NCBI GenBank assembly: GCA_963575745.1
Contig: CAUYUJ010000747.1
Coordinates: 507,540 to 571,539, forward strand
From: Prorocentrum cordatum
Taxonomy: Eukaryota; Sar; Dinophyceae; Prorocentrales; Prorocentraceae
DNA: 64,000 nucleotides
Direction: 5' to 3'
The position numbers and the translations under genes are program-made. Below the pieces are notes generated by a model, which saw only the letters and a program-made list of their open reading frames with translations, was not told the origin of the DNA and did not search any database. Below, piece after piece: positions 44,132 to 53,084 of this stretch (position 1 is the first letter of the stretch; the number at the start of each line of letters is the position of its first letter).

Positions 44132-44163
<32 letters not shown>

Positions 44164-45890
44164 TAGACACACACGAGAATGATAGTACTACGTATTATTC
44201 TTGCTATGTTTTTTTATTTTATTATTAATCGTATTTTTATTATTAGTATTATTATTTTTTATTTGTATCATTATTACGATGCTTATTATTATTATTATTA
44301 TTATTGTGATTATTATTATTAGTATTAGTATTACTATTATTGTTGTTATTGTCATTCGCACCATCATTCTTGTTATCATTATCTTCCTTATTATTGCTAT
44401 TATTGTTATTATTGCTATTACTCGTGAATCTGTGCATCTTTTTCTGGCCTTCCTGGAGGCCCTCTTAGAGGCCTCTTGGGCCGTCTTGGGCCAGCTTCGA
44501 GCCAACTTCGACCATCTTGGTGGGTTCCTGGCCCGTCTGGCGCCGTCGGGAGCCGTCTTGGGGGCCTCTCTGAACCAGCTTGGGGCCCTCTTGGGGCGCT
44601 TCGGGGCTGTCTTGGAGGCCATCTTGGGCGTCTTGGAGGCCTCTTGGCCCGTCTTGGGGCCCTCTTGGGGCCCTCTTGGAGGCCCCTTGGGCCGTCATGG
44701 GGCCATCTTGTAGGCGTCGTGGGTGCTCTGGGTGCGATCTTGGGGGCCTCTTGGTCCGTCTTGGACAGCGGGAAGGCTTAAAAGAAACATATGTCAAATC
44801 ATTTAGTAACCAATGGAAAATCACTGATTTTGGCCTCTTCGGGCTCTCCTGGGGGACCTCTTGGCACCCTCTTGGGCCATCTTGAGGCCATTTTGGGGCC
44901 ATCTTGGCCAGTTTTGAGGCTTCTTGGACGATTTAGAATGCATCTTGGACCCTCTTGGGCCGTCTTGGAGGCCATCTTGGACCATCTTGGGCGAACTTGG
45001 AGGCCATCCTGGGCAATCTTGGCCGTCTTGCAGGCCATCTTGGGCCAACTTGGGGCAACAAAGGCATCGACGGATGCGTTTTGAGATCCTTCCCGGGACC
45101 GCGGCGGGACACGCCGAGCCCCAGGGGGAGTTCTTTTGGAAAAGAACCAAAACCAACACCGAAATCATCTAGCACGCCAGGCACCCCTGCGATGAATCGA
45201 CAGGGGGCGGCGGATCTCATGGCCTTCGGCCCATCCCGCCACCGTGCCTTGCTTGTGGGCATAAAGCCTACTGGATGTTCGTTGGGATCTCGTGGGAGGC
45301 CTCTCGGGGGCCTCTTGGAGGCAGTTTGAGCGCCTCCTGGGGGCCGTTTTGGAGCCTCTTGGGGGCCTCTTGGGGCTTCTTGGGGCCTCTTGGGGGCTCT
45401 TGGGGACCTATTGGGGCCTCCCGGGTGCCTCTTGGGGGTCTCTTGGGGCGGAAGGCTTGGATTTTCGGATCGTGTTCCCTCTCTTGGGCCCCTTTTGGGG
45501 CCGTCTTTGGGCCTTTGGGCCGTTTGGGCGCCTCTTGGGCCGTCTTGGGGCCCTCTTGAGCCGTTTTGGGACTCTCTTGGAGGCCTCTTGGGCCGTCTTG
45601 GGGCGGTCTTGGGGGACTCCAGGGCCGTCTGGGAGCGTCGGGAAGCCGCAACGGCGAGAACGCCGAAATCCTTCAAACATGTGAGGAAAGCCAAAGACTT
45701 TGGCCTCTTGGGGCCCTCTTCGGAGGCCTCCTGGAGGCTTTTTTGGCGGTCCCGAGGCGGTCTTGGACCATCTTGGGGCTGTCTTGGCTGTCTTGGACCC
45801 GTGCTGGCGGCTGTGGTGGCCTCCGAGGTCCGTCCTGGAAGCCGGCCTGGGCATCTCTTGCACGCCGTCTTGGGCCTCGGGGGAGCCCCC
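43490..45890. repeat. CCTCTTGGGG-type degenerate arrays around an AT-rich island
   Basis: Three blocks of GGCCGTCTTGGG/GGCCTCTTGGAG-like repeats (43490-44090, 44445-45080, 45290-45880) surround a TA/TTA-rich island (44115-44440). Open frames on both strands are low-complexity Pro/Arg/Gly/Leu translations and are not considered genes. Confidence 0.8.
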
Positions 45891-45984
45891 GAGTTGCGCG
45901 TTGGCGAGCCCGTTGCCCCCCTCCCCCCCGCCAGAATCGCATTTTGGACCCCTGGGGAGGGGGAAAGGGGGAGGGGGCCCAGTG

Positions 45985-46144
45985 CTAAGTCGGGCCTGTT
46001 CCTCTACATGGGAGAATATTCAAAAATAGTTCAAAAATAGCCTGGGGACTATTTCTTATGTATTTTGCGACCATTTTGGAGCATTTTTTAACTATTTTAA
46101 ATTTTTGTCGGAAATCCCCCTGTAGGGGGACATGGCCGACTTAA
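45985..46144. mobile_element. 160-bp MITE, TTAAGTCGGGC family
   Basis: Left end CTAAGTCGGGCCTGTTCCTC and right end, reverse complemented, TTAAGTCGGCCATGTCCCCC form imperfect TIRs of about 30 bp. Flanking octamers GCCCAGTG and GCTTAGTG differ by two transitions, consistent with an aged 8-bp target duplication. The interior is AT-rich and non-coding. Confidence 0.7.
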
Positions 46145-46600
46145 GCTTAGTGCTTAGTGGACCCCGGGAAGGGCAGGGCAGTTTTTTCACCGTTTCCGAA
46201 GAAGTGTCTCTTGAACATGGAAGCTGCAAAAAACACGGCAACCAGAAGCGGCAGCAAAAACGAGTCCAAGTTTGGAGCTGGAGCCGGAACCATTGAAATA
46301 ACGGCGACGGAACTGGTAAACAACGGCGTCAGAACCTGTAAAAAAGCGGCGAAATGGAACCGTTAAAAAACGGCCCTGTCGTTTCCAGGGCCCATTAAGG
46401 GAGGGGGGCAGCCAAATGACTCACACGCCTTTCCGCCCCCTGCAAGCGGGGGTCGGCGGATTGTCTGCCTTTTCTGCGACGCTCGAGCCCGTGAGCCTGT
46501 TGGGGGCTCAGAGGCCGCGGTTGGGACGCCCTCCCAGCTGCAGGTGTGGCCGCGCAGAGCGTGCCTGTGAGTGTGGCTGTGGTCTCTGCCCTGCTCGGGT

Positions 46601-46643
46601 TATGGCAGTCTGCGCATGCCACGGCTTTCTTTCTTTCTTTCTT

Positions 46644-46686
<43 letters not shown>

Positions 46687-46921
46687 AAGAAGAAGAAGAA
46701 CAAGAAGAAGACAACACGCCATAAACTTCAACTTTTGGCGCTCCGCGCGGATTTCTTGGATCCGCGCTGGGCCCCCATGGCGGCGCCTCCGGCACCGCCC
46801 TTGGCGCGCTCCGCGCACCAGGGAGAGGGTCCAGCGCAGATCCAAGAAATCCGCGCGGACCGTCGAAAGTTTATGTCTTTGCCATCTCTTTCTTCTTCTC
46901 GTATGGCAGTCTGCGCATGCC
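46601..46921. mobile_element. Inverted-repeat element between 20-bp direct repeats
   Basis: Identical 20-mers beginning TATGGCAGTCTGCG lie at 46601-46620 and 46902-46921. Between them are a CTTT/CT microsatellite (46623-46684) and two inverted arms of about 48 bp (46722-46770 and 46826-46874) containing CGCGCGGATTTCTTGGATC and its complement, separated by a 55-bp loop. The class is unknown; a 20-bp target duplication would be unusually long, so the direct repeats may be part of the element. Confidence 0.5.
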
Positions 46922-46939
46922 GCAGCTTTCTCTCGGGGG

Positions 46940-47165
46940 CCCCCAAACGGTGTGGTGACCACACCGTGCGTCGAGTCGGTGGGGATTCGGGGTCACCGCA
47001 CGGTTTTGGGACTCGAGTCCTTCTCCGAGGATGTCTCGGGCGACAGGGGCCTCCAGGGTCCCAACACCGTGCGGTGACGGACCGTGCGGTGAGGTCTGGG
47101 AGGGTTTCGAGGTCACCGCACGGTCAGTCACCGCACCGTCTCGGGACTCCCAAGTCTCCCTCCCG
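46940..47165. repeat. Cluster of CACCGCACGGT / ACCGTGCGGTG motifs
   Basis: About six copies of an 11-bp word in both orientations lie within 220 bp, partly arranged as overlapping inverted pairs. No gene is seen from 46922 to 47348. Confidence 0.55.
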
Positions 47166-47348
47166 CCGTGACGGCGAGTGGGCGCTTTCTTTTTTTTGTT
47201 TTTGTTCCCTCGGCTCGTGCCGCCGCCTCGCCCCTTGCCGCCGTGTCGGCGGGCATTTTGCCCCCTCTCCGGCCCGAGCCACTGATCTCGGCGCCGCGCG
47301 GAACCCCGCTCCGTCGCAGTGGCGGTGGCGTTCGCGAGGCAGTTAGTT

Positions 47349-47506
47349 TTAGGTCGGGCCTGTCCCCCTACAGGGGGTTTTGGGCGAAAGATGAAACGTA
47401 CGCGAAAAGTATGCAAGCACATGCAGAAATGGTCAAACAGTCGTCCCTGGACTATTGTTGGACTATTGCAGAATATTCCTCCTGTAGAGGGACGCGCACG
47501 ACTCAA
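47349..47506. mobile_element. 158-bp MITE, TTAAGTCGGGC family, with AGTTAGTT duplication
   Basis: The 8-bp AGTTAGTT flanks the element at 47341-47348 and 47507-47514. Left end TTAGGTCGGGCCTGTCCCCC and right end, reverse complemented, TTGAGTCGTGCGCGTCCCTC are imperfect TIRs. The interior has no coding capacity. Confidence 0.8.
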
Positions 47507-47986
47507 AGTTAGTTGCCCACATCCAAAGTGGGGTCCTTGCTTACTCTGGACACCCCGCGCAGGAGCACTACTTCCAGGCTGGCCAGGAAGATTCTCACAT
47601 GGGGTCCCACAGTAGGAATATTTGTTTTGCTCTGTGGGTAGCCGCCCGACCTTCGGCACCCCTGCGCAACGGCGTGCGGGGGCACGTGTGCGCGCTCACG
47701 TGTGGTCGCACGCAGACGAGCAGTCAACCTGACACAGGGCGCGGGGTGCCGGCCACTGTTTGTTGAGCTCCTGCGGCGCTTGCGGCCGCGTCGGCTGGTC
47801 GTCCAGGGGGCCGTGCCATATGGGCGCCCTGCTGCTGCGGACCATGAGCTACCCCCGTCGGCTCAGCGTGCGCGGCTTCGCGCTGGGCTTAAGTCGGGCC
47901 TGTCCCTCTACAGGAGGAATTTCAAAAGTAGTAAAAACAAGTATTTGTTGTTGTTGTTGAACATTATTAATTCTAAAGAATAATTA

Positions 47987-48099
47987 GTGACCGATCCTCT
48001 TACACGGGGCCAGGGGGCAGCTTTTTCTCAGGAGGAGGTGAGGCAGCCGGGCTCTTGCGAGGCAGAGGCGGAGCTAAGGGTGCCGAGCCTCCAGTACCC
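47987..48099 (-). repeat. Terminal repeat B2 of the tyrosine-recombinase retrotransposon
   Basis: The 113 bp beginning GTGACCGATCCTCTTACACG (plus-strand reading) is identical to B1 at 48226-48338. Its outer edge joins the host repeat at TAATTA|GTGACC. A 60-bp spacer (48100-48159) separates it from A2. Confidence 0.85.
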
Positions 48100-48159
48100 C
48101 TGAGGGTAGAGAAAAAAAGAAAAGAAGGCGAAAGCGGGGTGGGTTCGCAGCAGGGTGGG

Positions 48160-48225
48160 AGCTTGAGCCGCAGTGTCATGCGGCCCCGCTCACCCCTCTC
48201 CCACTTACTGTATTTAATTCAGACA
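48160..48225 (-). repeat. Internal repeat A2
   Basis: The 66 bp beginning AGCTTGAGCCGCAGTGTCAT and ending AATTCAGACA is identical to A1 at 54746-54811. It abuts B1 directly, and that B1-A2 join (CAGACA|GTGACC) has the sequence expected of the closed-circle junction used in integration. Confidence 0.85.
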
Positions 48226-48338
48226 GTGACCGATCCTCTTACACGGGGCCAGGGGGCAGCTTTTTCTCAGGAGGAGGTGAGGCAGCCGGGCTCTTGCGAG
48301 GCAGAGGCGGAGCTAAGGGTGCCGAGCCTCCAGTACCC
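48226..48338 (-). repeat. Internal repeat B1
   Basis: This is an identical 113-bp copy of B2, placed between the methyltransferase ORF end (48351) and A2. Confidence 0.85.
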
Positions 48339-48350
48339 GAACCCGACTGG

Positions 48351-49178
48351 TCAACTGGCCGTAGGCCGCACACCATATATTTCATTCATTCTGATCTGTT
48401 TGTTGTTGTTTATCACATCCATAAGGTATCGCCCCATCGTATTGCAAAATTGTGTAGGGTAGGCGGCAGCGATAGCAGTCCAATGGATACCTTCTGGCGT
48501 CTTCCCTGTCAGTTCGATGTGCGGCTTGTGGGACCTTGAACATATATTCCCACGAGGACAGCAAAGGCGCTCGATAGCTGTACATCTGCCGGCATTCCAT
48601 AGCGCAATCCGTGTGCGCTTTTTCCACCTAGCACTGAACTGGCACATGTCACAGACGTGGACCACACAAGATTCGTCGCGTAGTAGTCTACACAGGTGTG
48701 GTGCACGCCACATCATAGATGTACTTGGGTTTTCCAAAGCTAGCGGTGTATTATGACGATTTGCAAGGCGTATGATCTGGGTAGAGAAGAGGAAGGTGTC
48801 GTTACCGATATTTAGCTTAGCCTGGTTAGCAGCACTGAGCCCAGGAAGTCCGAGAATGTGTTCTGAGTCCCGAATAGCAGGCCGTCTAGCAATAGATCAG
48901 GTAGTACACGGGGTCCCTAACCAGATGCCAACGATGACGTTCCCGCGGATCCAACCTTTGATAACGGCCTGGAAGGCCGGGCACAGATGGTCCTGGAAAG
49001 CGTGGTTTTTGACATCCAGGCTGAGAACGGCGAACCCCTGGGACTTCAAAAACTTGCCGATACCCCCGTTGCCCGCGAAAAGCTCCAGGAAGATAACCCT
49101 CCGGTTGGTGGTGGCCTTCCTCAGCGCCCGAGTCAGGAGGTGCTGAAGGTACCGTTTCACCCGTTGGGAGTGGCTCAT
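48351..49178 (-). pseudogene. Element ORF5: C5-cytosine methyltransferase-like protein with one in-frame TGA
   Basis: ATG 49178 overlaps the recombinase stop (ATGA). FLELFAGNGGIGKFLKSQGF fits motif I (S-adenosylmethionine binding), LSLDVKN the next acidic strand, and IWLGTPCTT the PC catalytic loop (motif IV). A TGA at 48897-48899 follows directly; the frame then continues open, with no indel, through LALENPSTSMMW, which fits the ENxxxS-type motif VI, to a stop at 48351. Total length would be about 275 residues. Cytosine methyltransferases have been reported inside dinoflagellate and charophyte retrotransposons. The TGA probably replaces Trp (TGG), since W is common just after this loop, so this copy may be silenced. 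A DAM-type enzyme, as in DIRS1, is less likely given the PC motif. Confidence 0.65.
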
Positions 49179-50359
49179 CTTGGGGCCACCGCAGGAATCT
49201 GAGATACTAGCCGTGCTGGAAGTCTGCTCACTGCTCGCTTGACACTGGATTCGAGGACTGCAGGCACTCGCAGCTGGGAGGGCCGATTGCCGACCCCGAA
49301 CTTGATGGCCTCGGCGAAGCTCTGGTGCACCGCGCTGCCGAAGTTGAAGACGGATGGACAGATTTGGTTGATCACGCGCAACAGCTTGGTCTCTTTCCCG
49401 TACCTCTTCAAAGAGGCGACTGTCGTCCAGCGACCCCGGCGCATGACTTGTTCTGGCGTTCGCTTTCTGGCTGCCAGGTCCTCCGACGCCCCTCCGTGCC
49501 GTAGCTGATACGGATGTGGGTCGAAGGGTCCCAGCCCCAGACCCTCGGCCACTGCGATGAACACGTCCCTGTAGAGCTCGCTGCTGAACCCCCACAGGCT
49601 CCCGTCTGGCAGGCTGGCCTGCTTCAGGCCGAGAAGGGGCTCCCACAACCACTGCTCGTCGATCGTCACAGCGTCGTCGAAGGCCCCCGTCTTGCCGGGG
49701 ATGCCGAGGGAGGTCTCGTGCAGCACTAGGCCCATCATGGTGTAGCCAGCACCTGCCACTGGGACCGCGGCGACGATGCTCTTGCCGAGGAGCGCCATCG
49801 CCTCGATGGGCCGTAGGTAGCAGACGTGCGATACCGCAACCATGATCGCCATCCGCGGGAGCCCGAGCATGATCATGCCTCCCGCGATCGCCAACGCCGC
49901 CAGGCGTGGCAGGGGGAGCCGGGACTGCGCTGGCGTCCGCCGACACCAGCTGACAGTGCACCGGGTCGCCCTCGGCAGCAGGGCCCGCGTCTTCTTGTAC
50001 AACTCGGGGAAGACATAGCCCAGCGCTGCCAAGAGCCGGCTCGCCTCGTCGGCCCCGTGGCCCTCCATGTACATGGAGTTCAGATACTCCACCACCACGT
50101 CGTCCAGCCCGGGCGCGTCCACCCAGCTCACCTTCGCCACGCGACAGAAGTCGAGGAAGAGGCGGAGGGTCCGCTGGTACAACAGCACGGTCCCCGGCCT
50201 CACGGCAATCTTCTCCAGCACGCTCATCCAAGGGAAGCGGTCGCAGGCGTCCACCTTCGAAGCCGCCTCCCGAGCCCGGGAAGCTCGTTCCTTCTTGAGC
50301 TTTCCGGCCTTCTTGCTGAGCTGCTGCTGGCGCGTGCCGCGGGCCACGGACTTGCCCAT
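49175..50359 (-). CDS. Element ORF4: tyrosine recombinase
   Basis: The ORF encodes 394 residues from ATG 50359 (a GTG one codon earlier is possible), in a different frame from RT-RNase H. The basic N-terminus (QQQLSKKAGKLKKERASRAR) leads to an SAM-like helical domain (VRPGTVLLYQRTLRLFLDFC). Catalytic residues visible: first Arg in VCYLRPIEAMAL (about 184), box II in HPYQLRHGGAS (Arg 288, His 289), Trp in MRRGRWTT (about 312) and the nucleophile Tyr in VASLKRYGKE (about 321). This is the set expected of YR retroelement recombinases, which integrate circular cDNA without target duplication. Its TGA overlaps the methyltransferase ATG as ATGA. Confidence 0.85.
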   Translation of the reverse strand: MGKSVARGTRQQQLSKKAGKLKKERASRAREAASKVDACDRFPWMSVLEKIAVRPGTVLLYQRTLRLFLDFCRVAKVSWVDAPGLDDVVVEYLNSMYMEGHGADEASRLLAALGYVFPELYKKTRALLPRATRCTVSWCRRTPAQSRLPLPRLAALAIAGGMIMLGLPRMAIMVAVSHVCYLRPIEAMALLGKSIVAAVPVAGAGYTMMGLVLHETSLGIPGKTGAFDDAVTIDEQWLWEPLLGLKQASLPDGSLWGFSSELYRDVFIAVAEGLGLGPFDPHPYQLRHGGASEDLAARKRTPEQVMRRGRWTTVASLKRYGKETKLLRVINQICPSVFNFGSAVHQSFAEAIKFGVGNRPSQLRVPAVLESSVKRAVSRLPARLVSQIPAVAPR

Positions 50360-53084
50360 CACCGGGTCCCCGCCCTACAGGCACGGTCCCGCCCCCTATG
50401 TCGGTGTGGCAGGGGTGTGCCTGTGGGGGGCCCTCGCGGTCTCTGGCTTCGGCAGGTGCACGCGGAGGCTGGTGTGGAGGCGGTGGTGCAGGGGTCGGAG
50501 CCTGTTGTTGGACCTCGAGCCAGGAGGGACCTGCGAAGAAGCCACACTGCCCGCGGGACCCCTTGTCGGCCGGATTCCTTTCGGACGGGACCCACCGAAC
50601 GTAGAGGCGACTCCCCGTTGCGAGTGAAAGGGCAGCGACACGTCGGAGAGGTCGGAGGAGATAGGAGGACCGAGCGCGGCCTTTGACCGCCCCAAGACAG
50701 AGCGGTAGATTGTCGACCAACGCCAGAACCCGTGAACCTCGGGCAGCCCCAGATCGGAGGATATGTCGGTATCCCAGGACCAAGGCGTCGCCCTCGAGTT
50801 CGAGAATGTTAGACCTATGCCTTACTCTGGTAGCTATAACAGTATTCCAATGTTTGTCGTCCATAAAATCTTTGCTAATCTCGTCGAACCTTACAGCTAG
50901 GTCCTCAATGTTAGTCACCCATGTTGTATCGGCCCGGCTAGAACTGAAACCGCTCCCAGAACCAGCCTCCAGAGGTGTCGTGGATCCCATCCCAGAAGAA
51001 CTGAACACAGGCCCACCAACCACGTCACAAGCCACAGCCCCAGTCCCAATCCCAGAAGTACTGATCGTAGCCCCAACCTCCCTGTCACACTTCATACCTC
51101 CCCCTTCGGGTCCCAGTACAGTAGGAGCAGGGTGTCGGTCAGGGGCGAAGCTGGAGTCGGAGAGGGCGTGATTCCTAGCGTCGATGCACTGCTCAACCTT
51201 GAAGCGCCATTTTTCGGATACTCGGCCAACGGCGCCGATCTCGGCTGGGTCAGCCCGCCGTGTACACACGCCCAGCCCGAACGGCGAGGCGTCCGTGGCG
51301 AGCACAGTGGGATGCCAGGGCGCCGTCCAGCGCACACACAGGAGTGGCAGAAGACACCTGATGGTCCAAAGTTCCCGGCGTACCGCAGGCCAGAGCTCCG
51401 CGACCCCCGGGCCGTTTTTGGTGACATACGCATAGCTGCACTGTAAAATACTGTAAACTTCACGTCTGATCAGGCCCGCCCAGGTGATGTGTCCCAAGAG
51501 AGCCCTGAGTAGGTGTCCGCTGCAACGCCTCCGTCGCAGCAGCGCCTCGATTGCAAACCTTAGACGCCACAGATTACACTGCTTTATTGAAAGTCGGTCC
51601 CCGCCTGACAGTTGGAGACCAAGAAAAACAGCGTCTTGGGCCCCGGACTCCACCTCATGCAAAATAAGCCCCTTCTCCTCCAGAGACCTCCTGATGTCTC
51701 CCAAAACCACCTCGGCAGTCGATTTGTCCCTCCCAACCGTCAGCACATTGTCAACATACCCCGCAACGGCAACATCCCCCCCTTTCACTTCCACAGCCGG
51801 TAGACCGTCCAGGATGACCAGGGAAGTAGGAACCTTAGACGACGAAATAGTGTGACGAACGACGCTCTGACATAGTAAGAGTGACCAAGACCAGCCCATG
51901 GGGAGAACACAGAGCCTGGGGGCGATGACTGTATCTGGGTGGAGTCGTTGCCCGTTCAAAAACTTCAATCCCAGGTGTCGGGCGGCCGTGTATGGCAGCC
52001 GAAAGTAGCGCCTGAGAAACGATGGCAAGCCCATCCTGTAAAAAGCTGCGTTGATATCGCCCGCTGCAACGAAGACCGGGCCGTCGGTCTCGACCTGGCT
52101 GAGAGAAGATGCAGTAGGTAGTCGAGTGGAGAGTGGGTCCTTGAACGAGTAGTTACACACCCTGGTATCGAATATAACCCGAATTTTACCGTCTTTTTTG
52201 GCCACGAAAAACACGCCGATAGTGTGGGTATCCTTTGGGGCCAGGGTCCATTCGAGCATCCCGCGGTCGCACAAGAGGTGGAGGAAGTCGGAGTAGGCGG
52301 TGGGGTTGTTCCTCAAGAAGGGGTCCACGTAGGGTTCCGCGGGACCCAGTTCCTGATGAAGGGAGGTGGCCTCATTAGCGTCCCTGAGCAAATTCACCTG
52401 ATAGTTGCACAACCAGTCCGAGTCCCCGGCCGACAGCATATTTGTCACACATGTGGCATCTATCTGGTCGGGAAGAGCAAGTAAGCTCCGATTGTACGGC
52501 CTCCTGGTGGACCCTACCCCGTCGTCATAGAGTCCTGAGGCTGTGCAGATCTCACGTAAAGATCCCGCACCTGGAGCCAGATCTGGTGGAGGCGCAGAGA
52601 TGGCAGCGTAGCATTCGCGAATATGTCGGAGGGCGTCGTTCTGACCAGCATTAGTAACGGTGACCTGGCCCTCCGTAGGGGCCTCCCCAGACATCTGATT
52701 CAGACAAGCAACCCCGTCGTTGGCCCAATCCCTGTAATACTGAACCCGACGCCTCCGACGCTCCGCATTCCGACAAGGCTGCGCTGTCCCCTGGCACTGC
52801 CTCACCTCCTGTGGCAAAAAAGGCAAAGGGAAAATGTCACGCTCGCGAGCATCCCTGATCGCTGGACCGGGCTCGTGCCTAGGGCCAGGCGTCGGGGGGG
52901 CAAGAGAGCTCTGGCAAGCGGCGGCGCCATGGTCCAGGACCGAGGGTGGCGCCAGCCCAGGGGGGGGAGAGATATGTACACGAGTGAGGCCGGGCGGCAC
53001 AGAGCGTGGCCCGACTTCGAAGGCCTCTGAAAGATGGGCGAGCGGGCGGCCTGGTCCCGCCGCCCGTGGATGATCAGCCATCAT
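50360..53084 (-). CDS. Element ORF3: reverse transcriptase-RNase H
   Basis: The start ATG at 53084 overlaps the Gag stop. Residues 1-280 are a Pro-rich and connecting region. RT spans about 285-560: IGVFFVAKKDGKIRVIFDTR (fingers), AAGDINAAFYRMGL (motif A Asp about 343), CVLPMGWSWS (motif B) and AGYVDNVLTVG (motif C about 443-446). RNase H spans about 593-845: VLATDASPFGLGV (Asp 598), LELEGDAL (Glu about 762-764), LALVDNLPLCLG (Asp about 791) and VPSERNPADKGSRG (Asp about 840). Together they copy element RNA to DNA. Motif C reads YVDN where most RTs have YxDD. The frame stays open past RNase H through the recombinase region to 48897 (1395 codons); I end the domain at the recombinase start because the continuation looks like out-of-frame recombinase sequence. 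Confidence 0.8.

Larger units (their letters stand above)
43310..46460 (+). mobile_element. Candidate large introner-like element downstream of the membrane-protein gene
   Basis: The left end AAGCTTACGCCATTCCGCCG (preceded by ATTCAAG at 43303-43309) and the right end CTCACACGCC...GCAAGCGGGGGTCGGCGGA are the same termini as the intron elements, with ATTCCGCCGACC (43319-43330) inverted to GGTCGGCGGAT (46451-46461). The interior holds three CCTCTTGGGG arrays, an AT-rich island and a nested MITE. It lies about 160 bp past the stop codon, so it could be an intron of the 3' UTR or an intergenic copy. No matching target duplication was found at the right end. Confidence 0.45.

Noticed and set aside
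35368-46040. Numerous 60-260-codon frames in the CCTCTTGGGG arrays
   Set aside because: Low-complexity Pro/Arg/Lys or Gly/Leu/Trp translations in all frames with no motif; they coincide with degenerate 12-bp repeats.
48897-50359. The out-of-frame continuation of the RT-RNase H ORF as an extra protein domain
   Set aside because: The translation is Pro/Arg/Gly-rich low complexity overlapping a well-defined tyrosine recombinase in another frame; kept only as a finding.
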